Assembly (NCBI GenBank): GCA_049889695.1
Contig: JBMHCX010000018.1
Span: 186,001 to 250,000 of the forward strand
Length of the DNA stretch: 64,000 bases
Direction: 5' to 3'
From: WTJH01 sp049889695
Lineage (GTDB): Bacteria; Bacteroidota; Bacteroidia; Flavobacteriales; Flavobacteriaceae
How positions within the stretch are numbered: the stretch's first letter is position 1; each line of letters begins with the position of its first letter. The notes under the pieces were generated by a model, which worked only from the letters and a program-made list of their open reading frames with translations, had not been told where the DNA came from and did no database searches. Positions 9,485-18,682 of this stretch are shown in pieces. A program made the position numbers and the translations under genes.

Positions 9485-10060
9485 TTAGTCGGTCGATTCT
9501 CCTAACCAAACTATTTTATCTGCAATAGGAGTCGGTTCACGCATGGGTGCATTCCCGTCGTAGTTTCCAAGGTAAAAGAATCCAAGACACTTTTCGCCAG
9601 ATTGCATGTCTAAAAATTCAGGCATGTACTCGGCTAGTTTGGGAGAGCTCCAATAGCCCCCAAGGCCTTTTTCCGTGGCTAATAACCATAAATTCTGAAC
9701 AGCCATTGCAGTCGCAGCTACCTCCTCCCATTCAGGGACACTTTGCTTAGGGCAACGTTGCATCACGATCGCAATTACAGCGGCTGCCTGTTGAGGTTTA
9801 TGAAGTATTTTCTTGTATTTAAATTCGGAAAACTTAGCGTCCGTTTCTCGATACTTCTCCGCTAGAAATTTTCCTAATTTTTGACGCTGGTCGCCTTGGA
9901 TAACATAAAAACGCCACGGCTCTGTTTTCCTGTGGGTAGGGGCCCAATTGGCCGCTTCGAGCAGGGCATGGATCTCTTCCTGAGGAATAGGATCGGAAGT
10001 GTATTGGGCGGGAAAAATAGAACGACGGCTACAGATGGTTTTCAATATCGACATAAGCAT
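9485..10060 (-). CDS. Nitroreductase family protein, YdjA-like short form
   Basis: A 191-residue single-domain nitroreductase fold. Ser-Arg-Arg-Ser near the N-terminus, AANWAPTHRKTEPWRFYVI and the LGGYWSSPKLAEYM segment match the short YdjA-type NAD(P)H/FMN oxidoreductases. It is unrelated in detail to the nitroreductase at 8683 and is convergent with it. The start is ATG 10060 or the in-frame ATG 10054. Substrate unknown. Confidence 0.88.
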   Translation of the reverse strand: MLMSILKTICSRRSIFPAQYTSDPIPQEEIHALLEAANWAPTHRKTEPWRFYVIQGDQRQKLGKFLAEKYRETDAKFSEFKYKKILHKPQQAAAVIAIVMQRCPKQSVPEWEEVAATAMAVQNLWLLATEKGLGGYWSSPKLAEYMPEFLDMQSGEKCLGFFYLGNYDGNAPMREPTPIADKIVWLGESTD

Positions 10061-10102
10061 TCTTTGGGGGCAAGGTAGCTATTTAGTAAGCTTTAAAAAA
10101 AC

Positions 10103-11632
10103 TTAACCTAACCAGCCCTCTCGATCCAGTGATCGATACTGAATTGCCTCAGCGATATGACTGCTCTTAATCGATGTAGTCGACTCCAGGTCCGCTATTG
10201 TCCGTGCAACCTTCAGGATTCGATCATATGCACGCGCACTGAGCGAAAGCCGTTGCATAGCCTCTTTCAATAAGTGTTGACTAGAAGAATCTAAATGGCA
10301 GTATTGTCGCAGCATGGGTGGCGTCATCTGTGCATTATGATGCACCCCAGCCATTTCAACAAACCGTTCTTTTTGAATCCTACGAGCAGCTACCACTCGC
10401 TTTCGAATAAGCTTAGAAGGTTCCCCGAGCGGTTTTTCAGCCAACTCTGCAAATGGGACAGGACTTACTTCCAAATGCAAATCGATTCGATCCAACAAAG
10501 GCCCCGAAATCTTTCCCAGATAGCGTTGCATTTCTAGGGCTGAATGTTGTCCCCTACCCTCGTTGAAAAAACCAGAAGGACTGGGATTCATACTCGCGAC
10601 TAACATAAAAGAACAAGGATAGGTCACGGTAAATTTAGCTCTGGAAATGGTTACTTCTCTGTCCTCTAATGGCTGTCGCAAAACTTCTAAAACGGTTCTT
10701 TTAAACTCTGGTAATTCATCTAAAAAAAGGACTCCATTGTGGGCCAATGAGATCTCCCCTGGTTGGGGATATTGCCCTCCTCCAACCAAGGCTACATCTG
10801 AAATGGTATGATGGGGAGCTCGAAAAGGCCTCAGGGCCAATAGTCCATGACTCCCCAGCTTTCCAACAACACTGTGAATTTTAGTGGTTTCGAGGGCTTC
10901 GGATAAGTCCATTGGAGGCAAAATGGTCGGTAAACGTTTCGCTAACATGGTTTTCCCTGATCCCGGCGGACCGATCAAAATTATGTTATGGCCACCTGCA
11001 GCAGCAATTTCCATACAGCGTTTTATGGTTTCTTGGCCTTTGACATCGGCAAAATCCAAAGCTGAAAATTTGGTATCCTGGTTAAAAATAGTTCGGGCGT
11101 CTATCTGCCGGGGTTGCAACGCTCTTTTTCCTTCAAAAAATTCCATCACTTCTTTTAAGTGCGAAACTCCATAAACCGAAATCCCTTTGACCATTGCCGC
11201 TTCTGCTGCATTCTGCTGGGGAAGGATAAATCCCTTAAATCCATCCTTCAGCACTTGAATGGCAATGGGCAATGCTCCTTTAATAGGACGAATGGATCCA
11301 TCTAGCGCTATTTCTCCCATAATCGTAAAATCAGCAATACTCGGGGCTGCTAACTGTCCGGATGCGGTGAGTATTCCAAGCGCAATGGGCAAGTCATAGG
11401 CCGAACCTTCCTTTCGAAGGTCAGCAGGAGCCATATTAATGGTAATTTTTTTACCCGGTAGCTTATATCCTAAATTTTGAAGCGCTGCAGCAATTCTGTA
11501 ATTACTCTCTTTTATGGCATTGTCGGGGAGGCCTACGAGATGGTAGCCGATACCCGCATCAATATTTACTTCGATAGTAATCTGAAAGGCATCTACCCCG
11601 AGCAGGGCACTGCCAAATACTTGAACCAACAT
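10103..11632 (-). CDS. comM: YifB/ComM-family Mg-chelatase-like AAA+ ATPase
   Basis: A 509-residue protein with the family layout. An N-terminal ChlI domain carries NMAPADLRKEGSAYDLPIAL. It is followed by an AAA+ module with Walker A GPPGSGKTMLAKRLP and Walker B-like LFLDELPEF, then a C-terminal Mg_chelatase_C domain. In naturally transformable bacteria ComM is a helicase that drives branch migration during integration of donor DNA. In other lineages the role is assumed. It stands alone between divergent and convergent neighbours. Confidence 0.92.
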   Translation of the reverse strand: MLVQVFGSALLGVDAFQITIEVNIDAGIGYHLVGLPDNAIKESNYRIAAALQNLGYKLPGKKITINMAPADLRKEGSAYDLPIALGILTASGQLAAPSIADFTIMGEIALDGSIRPIKGALPIAIQVLKDGFKGFILPQQNAAEAAMVKGISVYGVSHLKEVMEFFEGKRALQPRQIDARTIFNQDTKFSALDFADVKGQETIKRCMEIAAAGGHNIILIGPPGSGKTMLAKRLPTILPPMDLSEALETTKIHSVVGKLGSHGLLALRPFRAPHHTISDVALVGGGQYPQPGEISLAHNGVLFLDELPEFKRTVLEVLRQPLEDREVTISRAKFTVTYPCSFMLVASMNPSPSGFFNEGRGQHSALEMQRYLGKISGPLLDRIDLHLEVSPVPFAELAEKPLGEPSKLIRKRVVAARRIQKERFVEMAGVHHNAQMTPPMLRQYCHLDSSSQHLLKEAMQRLSLSARAYDRILKVARTIADLESTTSIKSSHIAEAIQYRSLDREGWLG

Positions 11633-11757
11633 AAGGAGGTGTTTGGGGTTTCTTAAAGATATGAAAAAGCAATTAGTCTAGGAGTTAATGACATTAACAC
11701 AACAGTATACCATTCAAAAAATGTTTATTAAATTTAAGGTACCCAAACCTTTCTAAG

Positions 11758-12252
11758 ATGAACAATTTTCCTAATGAAACGCTGTGGCGACAATTTGAAG
11801 CGAGCATTGGAATGCTTCGAAAAGCAATCAAAATATGTCCACCCCACATATGGGAGAGCCACCTACAATTTTCATGTATTGCCTATCGTAGCTTGTTATG
11901 GATGGACTATTACCTCACCGTTAATCCAGAAAAATTCCTTCCTCCGCATCCGTTTGCCCTTACAGAATTTACTTCTGAAAGAAGCCTGCAAAAATGCACC
12001 TACACGCAAAGACAATTGTTAAACTATCTACTCCACAATGAAGAAAAAGCCTGCCATCTAATTTTATGTCTAAATGAGGAGCTTGCCAATGCTCGTTGGG
12101 TCAATGATTACCAAAACTATTCTGTGCTAGAGATTATTCTTTTCAATATCCGTCACATACAACATCACGCAGCCGAATTATCCATGATTTTACGCCAAGA
12201 AAAACAAGTAGCCCCCAAGTGGGAAACTGTAGCGCTAAAAGCGATCGATTAA
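11758..12252 (+). CDS. DinB-like four-helix-bundle protein
   Basis: A 164-residue all-helical protein. WESHLQFSCIAYRSLLWMDY near the start and RHIQHHAAELSMIL near the end carry the spaced histidines of the DinB/YfiT-like metalloprotein superfamily. Many members are thiol-dependent transferases or have no known role. No signal peptide. It is divergent from comM by 125 bp. Function unassigned. Confidence 0.7.
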   Translation: MNNFPNETLWRQFEASIGMLRKAIKICPPHIWESHLQFSCIAYRSLLWMDYYLTVNPEKFLPPHPFALTEFTSERSLQKCTYTQRQLLNYLLHNEEKACHLILCLNEELANARWVNDYQNYSVLEIILFNIRHIQHHAAELSMILRQEKQVAPKWETVALKAID

Positions 12253-12340
12253 GAAGTGGACATAAGCACACGGACTCCCCAAAATTTTCTTTAACCTCAT
12301 CCACAATTAAAACGATATCCTTGGGGGAAGTCTTTAATAT

Positions 12341-14305
12341 TTACTGTCGAAAGATCGCTAAACCATCTTCAAGCCATTTCAGATAGGTTTGAGTGTCGGT
12401 ATATTGAATAGGACTGTTTAGCAATGTCCCATCAGCAGCCATAAGCACATAGTAGGGCTGGGAAGCCGTTTGAAAGTTTAGAGCCTGGAAGGTTGCCCAC
12501 TTCTGCCCAATTGTCTTGATGTCTTTAATACGCCCATCAGGCAGTTGAAACTGAAAGGCATCCTCTGCACTCAACTCCTTACGGTCATCGACATAGAGCG
12601 AAATTAAAATATATTCATCCTTTAGGAGGGTATACACTTTTGGAGCCGACCATACATTTTCTTCCATTTTCCGACAATTCACACAGGCCCACCCTGTGAA
12701 GTCCAGTAAAATAGGCTTTTGAGCAGCTTGGGCCGCGGCCAATCCTGTAGCAAAGTCTTTGTAGCAATTAAGGTTCAGTGGGCATTCACTTTCTACCGCA
12801 TGAATGCTGTAGAATTCTGGTGGTGGGAAACCGCTAAGCGCTTTTAGTCGATTTTCTTCCGAGATTAAACCTAAAAAAAGGTAGGCGGAAAACAGTAGCA
12901 TCAATCCACCAAACCCTAAGCGAACGCCACCAAGCTTGCTCTTAGGACCATCATGCGGAAAACGGATAAAACCAAAAAGGTAAAGAGTAGTTAAAAAAGA
13001 GATCAGAAACCACAGCCCTACAAAGACTTCGCGTTTTAACAGTCCCCAATGAGCAACTAAATCGGCATTAGACAAAAACTTAAGCGCTAATCCCAGTTCT
13101 ATAAATCCTAAAACCACTTTTAGGGTATTTAGCCAGCCACCTGATTTAGGGAGCGCATCTAAAGTGGTTGGGAAAAGAGCGAACAAAGCAAATGGAAGGC
13201 CAAGGGCAACACCAAAGCCCATCATTCCTGCCGTAAGTTGCCATGCTCCTCCGCTTGAACTGATGGAGCTGGCCAGCAGAGAACCCAATATTGGACCAGT
13301 ACAGGAAAATGAAACAATAGCTAAGGTAAGGGCCATAAAGAAGACGCCAATCAGCCCTTTCCATTGAGATGCAGCATCTGTGTTGGCTCCCCAAGAACTC
13401 GGTAAGGAAAGTTCGTAATAGCCAAAAAAGGAAAAAGCGAAAAATAGAAAAACAACAAAAAAGAAAAAATTAAGCACCACATTTGTCGAAATGGTGTTGA
13501 GAATTTCAGGATCTAAGGAATCCAAAAAATGAAAAGGCATACTCAGTAAACCGTAGATCAAAACGATGAACACGCCATACATAATAGCCTGAAAAACCCC
13601 CTTCTTTCGGTTGTCAGATTGTTTTAGGAAAAAAGATACGGTCAGTGGGATCATCGGGAATACACAAGGGGTAAGCAAGGCTAGAAAACCTCCGAGAAGA
13701 CCCAACAAGAAAATATTAAAATAGGCGCCATTACCGTCTTGCCCAGCTGTAGCTGAACTCAGTAATTGAGTGTTTTTAAGCTGTAATTGTAACGCTTTAG
13801 CCTTTTCACTGTCGGCTTCACTCAATTGTTTTTCTGGTCCGCTAAGGGCATTTTCGGTCAATCGAAATGTAAACGCCTCTTCCCTGAAGATACAGAGTTT
13901 GTCGTCACAGGCTTGAAATATAATGGTTCCTTGAATGGGTTGCATTTTGTCTTTTACCCATACCTTCTGAAAAAATTGAGCTTCTGAGTCGAAATAAATA
14001 AGGTCCATTTCAAAAACCTTATCATAGGCCGTAATGGATTCGCTTTCCGTGACCTCCCCTAGACGGACAAAAGCTTGAGGTTGTTCATCAAACTGAAATT
14101 CAGTTGGCACGGCCCCATCTTCAGGAGAAAACTGTGAATACATATGCCATTTCGGAGCAATAGTGGCCTGAAATTGAAGTTGATATACCGTGTCGTTCAG
14201 TTGTTCTGCTCGGTATTCCCAAGTGACGACCTCATCGAGTTGGCCGTTACTCAGAAAAGGAGAAGCAAACAATAAAAGTGGAACTATATGGCGAAGAAAT
14301 TTCAT
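12341..14305 (-). CDS. dsbD: Thiol:disulfide interchange protein DsbD-like (reductant transporter)
   Basis: A 654-residue membrane protein. A signal peptide (ending near SNG, residue 21) leads into a periplasmic DsbD-alpha-like domain with a Cys pair around CDDKLC. The CcdA-like transmembrane core (about residues 195-480) follows, with its two active cysteines in LLTPCVFPMIPL and SFSCTGPILGS. A C-terminal periplasmic thioredoxin domain has WACVNCRKME (CxxC). It carries electrons from cytosolic thioredoxin to periplasmic targets. Its start overlaps the tilS stop by 4 bp. DsbD from Bacteroidota is poorly studied, so partners are inferred. Confidence 0.93.
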   Translation of the reverse strand: MKFLRHIVPLLLFASPFLSNGQLDEVVTWEYRAEQLNDTVYQLQFQATIAPKWHMYSQFSPEDGAVPTEFQFDEQPQAFVRLGEVTESESITAYDKVFEMDLIYFDSEAQFFQKVWVKDKMQPIQGTIIFQACDDKLCIFREEAFTFRLTENALSGPEKQLSEADSEKAKALQLQLKNTQLLSSATAGQDGNGAYFNIFLLGLLGGFLALLTPCVFPMIPLTVSFFLKQSDNRKKGVFQAIMYGVFIVLIYGLLSMPFHFLDSLDPEILNTISTNVVLNFFFFVVFLFFAFSFFGYYELSLPSSWGANTDAASQWKGLIGVFFMALTLAIVSFSCTGPILGSLLASSISSSGGAWQLTAGMMGFGVALGLPFALFALFPTTLDALPKSGGWLNTLKVVLGFIELGLALKFLSNADLVAHWGLLKREVFVGLWFLISFLTTLYLFGFIRFPHDGPKSKLGGVRLGFGGLMLLFSAYLFLGLISEENRLKALSGFPPPEFYSIHAVESECPLNLNCYKDFATGLAAAQAAQKPILLDFTGWACVNCRKMEENVWSAPKVYTLLKDEYILISLYVDDRKELSAEDAFQFQLPDGRIKDIKTIGQKWATFQALNFQTASQPYYVLMAADGTLLNSPIQYTDTQTYLKWLEDGLAIFRQ

Positions 14306-15636
14306 GTATTGGATGTTTTTAGGGCGACAATTGCTTTAGACATTTTTGTTGCTGCGAAGCGTCTATCTAATCGCTTTCCGATTACCCAAACTATTTGACT
14401 ATCAGAAATGAGCAATAATTGATGCTGCTTTTGTGAGGTATTTAATTTTAAATCTTTGAACAACTTACTGAGTAATTTGCGGCCTTGAAAAGACGTAGGG
14501 TAAAAATAGTCACCTTGTTGCCAGTTTCGAACATACAAGGGGAATTTTAACGTTTCCTTGTCCAAGTAGGCCTCATTTGGCTGTAAATTATTGGGTAATT
14601 CAGTACGATCAGCTATCCACTGGAAGGGAGATTCGAGTTGTTTTAGTGCTTGAATATCAGAAATTTCTAAAAAGAATTCCGAGGGTTGCCGCCATTGCAG
14701 AAATAGAGACTCCCTTTCGGAAAATATTTTCGCCTTCGAGCTTTCCAAAAATTTTCCTGAAGGAGCAGCTAAGATCTCTTGGATACTCGATCCCTTAAAT
14801 CCGTAGGAAAAAAAAAGATGGTGTAACAATGCGTTGGACGCCTTGATCGTTGACAATCCCTTTCGAGCGATTCGAAAGCCTCCCTCCTCTTTTTGAAACC
14901 ATTGATCTTTGAATCGTTGCGCTTGTTCTTCTAGAAAAAGATATGAACTGTTCAGATGGCTGAGACTCGTATCAAAACGCTCCAGAAAATCTGGAAAAAC
15001 TTCTTTGAGGGAAGGAATTACACGATTACGTAGTGCATTTCTAGTATAATAATCTGTATCATTGGAAGAATCCTCCCGCCAGGATAATTGCTGTTCTACA
15101 GCATAATCTTTCAATTGAGCTTTGGTAAACGAGAGCAAGGGACGCCAATAGTTTTGTGATAGTGCGGGAATCCCACGTAGACCTTCTAATCCATTGGAAC
15201 GAGAAAGTTGTATGAGAAAAGTTTCCAACTGATCGTCCAGATGATGAGCGGTAACAATGGTCGTAAAACCCCACACACGAGCTATTGCATTAAACCAATT
15301 GTAACGCAAATCTCGCGCAGCCATTTGAAGAGAATCTTTGGATTGTTGTTGATAGGCCTGGGTGGCAAACCTCGTCGAGAAAAAAGGGATCTTCTTTTTT
15401 GCTGCCCATTTTTGTACATGCAACTGATCAGCTTCTGCCTCTGTTCCTCTTAATTGGAAGTTGCAATGGGCAATGGCAAAGGAACACCTCGATCGAGAAT
15501 AGAGCTCTGCCAGCACCATGCTATCCAAGCCACCACTCACCGCTAGAAGGTGTTTTCCATCCGGCGCTATGGGCAGGGATTGCTGAAATGCTAAAAAAAG
15601 ATCTGTTTTCACTTCACAAAAATAAAATTTTGACAA
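14302..15636 (-). CDS. tilS: tRNA(Ile)-lysidine synthetase
   Basis: A PP-loop ATPase of up to 444 residues that attaches lysine to C34 of the CAU-anticodon tRNA-Ile and so changes its reading from Met to Ile. LLAVSGGLDSMVLAEL is the SGGxDS ATP-binding loop. Further on are AHCNFQLRG, HHLDDQLETFLIQLSRSNGL and a C-terminal TilS_C region. The longest frame starts at TTG 15636; an in-frame GTG at 15612 gives a start VKTDLFLAFQ that fits the family better. The start is unsettled. Confidence 0.93.
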   Translation of the reverse strand: MSKFYFCEVKTDLFLAFQQSLPIAPDGKHLLAVSGGLDSMVLAELYSRSRCSFAIAHCNFQLRGTEAEADQLHVQKWAAKKKIPFFSTRFATQAYQQQSKDSLQMAARDLRYNWFNAIARVWGFTTIVTAHHLDDQLETFLIQLSRSNGLEGLRGIPALSQNYWRPLLSFTKAQLKDYAVEQQLSWREDSSNDTDYYTRNALRNRVIPSLKEVFPDFLERFDTSLSHLNSSYLFLEEQAQRFKDQWFQKEEGGFRIARKGLSTIKASNALLHHLFFSYGFKGSSIQEILAAPSGKFLESSKAKIFSERESLFLQWRQPSEFFLEISDIQALKQLESPFQWIADRTELPNNLQPNEAYLDKETLKFPLYVRNWQQGDYFYPTSFQGRKLLSKLFKDLKLNTSQKQHQLLLISDSQIVWVIGKRLDRRFAATKMSKAIVALKTSNT

Positions 15637-15675
15637 TCAAAGTCTGTTTTGTGATAAAATTATCAAAAAGCCCTT

Positions 15676-15859
15676 CAAACTTTGTGGTTCATGAAAAAGT
15701 TTGCAATTTTGGCCTATGCAAAAAGTATCTTTCTTTTCGTTTGCATACCGCCCGGTTTTCCGCCGCCCCTAAGGGGTGTTACTTTAGTATGGAATCCGGT
15801 GAGGCCGATTCCCTTCGACTTCAACAAATATTTTTTACTTCAACCATAATCAATTACTT
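15676..15859 (+). promoter_or_regulatory. Structured leader upstream of the arginine operon
   Basis: Successive stem-loops can be drawn by eye: CAAACTTT (15676-15683) with AAAGTTTG (15696-15703); TATGCAAA (15715-15722) with TTTGCATA (15740-15747); CGG-TTTT-CCG (15753-15762); CGCCCC-TAA-GGGGTG (15764-15778); and GGAAT.CGG (791-799) with CCGATTCC (805-812) of the 15 kb block. The segment is visibly richer in G+C than its flanks and ends just before the GTG start of the first operon gene. The same stretch is an open frame of 52 codons (listed separately). It may be a riboswitch-like or attenuator RNA; the ligand is unknown. Confidence 0.5.
15691..15849 (+). CDS. Possible 52-residue leader peptide in front of the arginine operon
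   Basis: ATG 15691 to TAA 15847-15849. The product begins MKKFAILAYAKSIFLFVC, then has a proline-rich stretch (IPPGFPPPLRG) and two arginines, both AGG, and ends NKYFLLQP. PPG and PPP are classic EF-P-dependent stalling contexts, so ribosome stalling could be part of control (inference). Against a real protein: the ATG sits in the loop of a hairpin, the frame may be open by chance, and the first part resembles a hydrophobic helix without a clear role. I do not recognise a family. Confidence 0.3.
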   Translation: MKKFAILAYAKSIFLFVCIPPGFPPPLRGVTLVWNPVRPIPFDFNKYFLLQP

Positions 15860-16474
15860 GTGGACTATTTAGTAGCCCAAAAACAACATATCGTATACGC
15901 AAAAAAAATTAGCGAAACTATAGATGCATCTGCTCAAGTTCGCGGAACAGGTATTGCGCGTAGAACACCAGAATATATTGCTCAAAAAATCGAGAATGGC
16001 AATGCTGTAATTGCCTTAGATGGCGATCAGTTTGCGGGTTTTTGCTATATCGAAATTTGGGGACATGGAAAGTATGTCGCTCACTCTGGACTGATTGTAT
16101 CTCCAAACTACAGAGGTAAGGGGGTTGCAAAAATCATCAAAAAACTTGTTTTTGATTTATCGCTTCAAAAATATCCTGAGGCGAAAGTCTTTGGAATAAC
16201 CACAGGGATGGCTGTAATGAAAATCAATTACGAACTCGGATATAAGCCTGTTCATTTTTCAGAGCTAACAGACGACCCTGAATTTTGGAAGGGTTGCCAG
16301 ACTTGTAAGAATTACGATATACTGACACGCACCGAAAGAAGTATGTGTTTGTGTACCGGAATGCTCTATGATCCTAAAAAACAAACCAAAGCACAGACGG
16401 AATTTAAACCCAAAGTCGCCGAACGCTTAAAATCCATTAAAGAATATCTCTATCTCAAGAAAAAAAAGAAATGA
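15860..16474 (+). CDS. GNAT acyltransferase, candidate N-acylglutamate synthase of the arginine operon
   Basis: A 204-residue GNAT protein that starts at GTG 15860. The acyl-CoA pyrophosphate loop is VSPNYRGKGVAKIIKKL (about residues 81-97). It overlaps argG by 4 bp and is the first gene of the arginine operon, where an enzyme acylating glutamate is needed and no classical argA or argJ is visible. I infer it makes N-acetyl- or N-succinylglutamate. The tail is unusual: a Cys-x2-Cys (GCQTCKN) and a Cys-x-Cys (MCLCTGM) about 20 residues apart could bind a metal or act as a redox or arginine sensor. A basic, lysine-rich end follows. Confidence 0.75.
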   Translation: MDYLVAQKQHIVYAKKISETIDASAQVRGTGIARRTPEYIAQKIENGNAVIALDGDQFAGFCYIEIWGHGKYVAHSGLIVSPNYRGKGVAKIIKKLVFDLSLQKYPEAKVFGITTGMAVMKINYELGYKPVHFSELTDDPEFWKGCQTCKNYDILTRTERSMCLCTGMLYDPKKQTKAQTEFKPKVAERLKSIKEYLYLKKKKK

Positions 16475-17679
16475 ATTCGACAACAAAAATTCCATTGGTC
16501 CTAGCCTACAGCGGAGGACTCGACACCTCCTACTGTATCAAGAAAATGAGCCAACAGGGCTATGATGTTCATGCGATTGCCATCAATACAGGTGGATTCG
16601 ACCAGCAAACTCAGCACAGTATTGAACAAAAGGGCCTAGAATTAGGTGCCGCTCACGTTGAGGTTATAGATGCCTTGGACAGCTACTACGATAGCGTTAT
16701 TAAGTATCTGATTTATGGCAACGTTCTAAAAAACAACACCTATCCCTTGTCGGTCAGTGCCGAACGTATTGTCCAAGCGCTTGAGCTTATTGGATACGCT
16801 AAAAAGATAGACGCTAAAGTTATTGCCCATGGAAGCACCGGTGCTGGAAATGACCAAGTGCGATTCGATCTGATTTTCCAGGTTTTGGCTCCTGAGATTG
16901 AAATTCTTACCCCCATCAGAGATCAACAACTCAGCCGACAAGAAGAAATGGATTATCTCAAATCGCAAGGAATCGATTGGACTTGGGAAAAGGCCAAATA
17001 TTCCATCAATGCTGGGTTATGGGGAACCAGTGTAGGAGGAGCCGAAACGCTGACATCCTACCAAAGTCTTCCAGAAGAAGCCTATCCTTCACAATGCACC
17101 AAAGAAGGGAATGAACTACTAAGGTTGGAATTTAAGGAAGGGGAAGTTGTGGGCGTTAATGGGGAAAGTTTAAGTGCCGTCAGTGCCATTCAAAAAATTC
17201 AAGCACTTGCTGGGCCTTATGCCATCGGTAGAGATATTCACGTTGGAGATACCATCGTGGGGATCAAAGGTCGTGTCGGCTTTGAAGCTGCAGCGGCACT
17301 AATTATCATAAAGGCACATCATTTATTAGAAAAGCATACGCTGAGTAAATGGCAACAATTTCAGAAAGAACAAGTGGGGCAACTCTATGGCATGCTTTTG
17401 CATGAGGGGCAATACTTGGATCCTGTCATGAGAGATATGGAAGCCTACTTAAGCCAAAGTCAAGGGCAGGTCAGCGGGACAGTCAACGTACGGCTACACC
17501 CCTACCGATTTGAATTGGAAGGTATTCGTTCCGACCAAGATCTTATGCATCCTACCTTTGGAGCCTATGGGGAAGAAAACGCTGCATGGACAGCAGAAGA
17601 AGCCAAAGGATTCATCAAACTTTTAAGTGTCCCTAATCGCATTTTTCAACAAGTTCAAAACGTAAAAAAGACCTCATGA
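16471..17679 (+). CDS. argG: Argininosuccinate synthase
   Basis: A 402-residue enzyme that joins citrulline and aspartate with ATP. The N-terminal LAYSGGLDTSYCIKKM is the PP-loop; HGSTGAGNDQVRFD is the citrulline/ATP contact region. The start ATG overlaps the stop of the GNAT gene, and its own stop overlaps argC by 4 bp, so the operon is translationally coupled. Confidence 0.96.
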   Translation: MNSTTKIPLVLAYSGGLDTSYCIKKMSQQGYDVHAIAINTGGFDQQTQHSIEQKGLELGAAHVEVIDALDSYYDSVIKYLIYGNVLKNNTYPLSVSAERIVQALELIGYAKKIDAKVIAHGSTGAGNDQVRFDLIFQVLAPEIEILTPIRDQQLSRQEEMDYLKSQGIDWTWEKAKYSINAGLWGTSVGGAETLTSYQSLPEEAYPSQCTKEGNELLRLEFKEGEVVGVNGESLSAVSAIQKIQALAGPYAIGRDIHVGDTIVGIKGRVGFEAAAALIIIKAHHLLEKHTLSKWQQFQKEQVGQLYGMLLHEGQYLDPVMRDMEAYLSQSQGQVSGTVNVRLHPYRFELEGIRSDQDLMHPTFGAYGEENAAWTAEEAKGFIKLLSVPNRIFQQVQNVKKTS

Positions 17680-18650
17680 AAACAGTCGGAATAATTGGTG
17701 GGACTGGCTACACCGGGGGGGAACTTCTCCGACTGGTTTTAAACCATCCTACACTGACCCTGAAATACGCCGTGAGTAGATCTCAAGCAGGAAAAAAAAT
17801 AGGAGAAGTACATGCCGATCTCTTCGGCTGGACAGATCTAACTTTTACCGATCATTTCGATCCAGAGGTCGATGTGTTATTCTTGTGTCTTGGGCACGGT
17901 CTTTCCAAAACATTTATGGAGGAAAAGCCCGTCTCTGAGGAGACAATCGTGATTGATTTAAGTCAAGATTTCAGACTTGCCAGCACACACAATTTTAATC
18001 ACCGTCAGTTTGTGTACGGTCTTCCAGAGTTTCAAAAAGAAGCGATAGAAAACTCCCGTAGCATTGCCAATCCAGGCTGCTTTGCGACGGCATTACAACT
18101 GGCGCTATTGCCATTGGCAGCCGACCAAAAAATGAATACTGATGTACACATTAATGCCACTACAGGAAGTACAGGAGCCGGGATTAAAACTTCCGCAACC
18201 GGTCATTTTAGCTGGCGGAACAACAACTTGTCTTGGTATAAGCCATTTAATCATCAGCACTTGAACGAAATTGGAGAAACACTTAGTAGTCTTCAACAAT
18301 CGAAACCTCGTCTACATTTTTTACCGCATAGAGGAGATTTTACCCGAGGAATATTTGCCACTGCATACATAAAAACCGATCTGGCGTTGACTTATTTTAC
18401 ACATCTTTTTGATGATTATTACGCCTCACACCCCTTTACGCAGAGGGTTCTTCAGCCCATTCATCTCAAACAAGTGGTGAACACCAATATGGCGCATGTA
18501 CACCTTCATAAACACGAAGATGTTTTATTAATTACCTCTGCCATAGACAACCTTTTAAAAGGAGCAGCAGGGCAAGCTTTACAAAATCTAAACATCATCT
18601 TAGGTCTTGAAGAAACGCTAGGGCTGCAACTTAAAGCAAGTATATTTTAA
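17676..18650 (+). CDS. argC: N-acyl-gamma-glutamyl-phosphate reductase
   Basis: A 324-residue NADP-dependent dehydrogenase. GIIGGTGYTGGELLRL is the Rossmann loop at the N-terminus; SIANPGCFATALQLAL holds the catalytic Cys; LPHRGDFTRGIFAT is the conserved C-terminal segment. It reduces the acyl-glutamyl phosphate made by ArgB. Whether the acyl group is acetyl or succinyl is discussed under the carbamoyltransferase. Its start overlaps the argG stop. Confidence 0.96.
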   Translation: MKTVGIIGGTGYTGGELLRLVLNHPTLTLKYAVSRSQAGKKIGEVHADLFGWTDLTFTDHFDPEVDVLFLCLGHGLSKTFMEEKPVSEETIVIDLSQDFRLASTHNFNHRQFVYGLPEFQKEAIENSRSIANPGCFATALQLALLPLAADQKMNTDVHINATTGSTGAGIKTSATGHFSWRNNNLSWYKPFNHQHLNEIGETLSSLQQSKPRLHFLPHRGDFTRGIFATAYIKTDLALTYFTHLFDDYYASHPFTQRVLQPIHLKQVVNTNMAHVHLHKHEDVLLITSAIDNLLKGAAGQALQNLNIILGLEETLGLQLKASIF

Positions 18651-18682
18651 CCCCAGAAATTCTCCCCCTAAAACTTTAACAG

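Noticed and set aside
12253..12340. GACTCCCCAA and TTGGGGGAAGTC in the convergent gap between the DinB-like and dsbD genes as a terminator.
   Set aside because: The arms are about 40 nt apart with a mismatch and no T run, so the case is too weak.
15781..15815. GGAATCCGGTGAGGCCGATTCC resembles part of a cobalamin riboswitch (GGGAATCCGGTG).
   Set aside because: The cobalamin core (the C-G-C-C-A-C-T-G box and matching P1/B12 box) is absent and the downstream genes have no B12 link. I kept only the generic 'structured leader' call.
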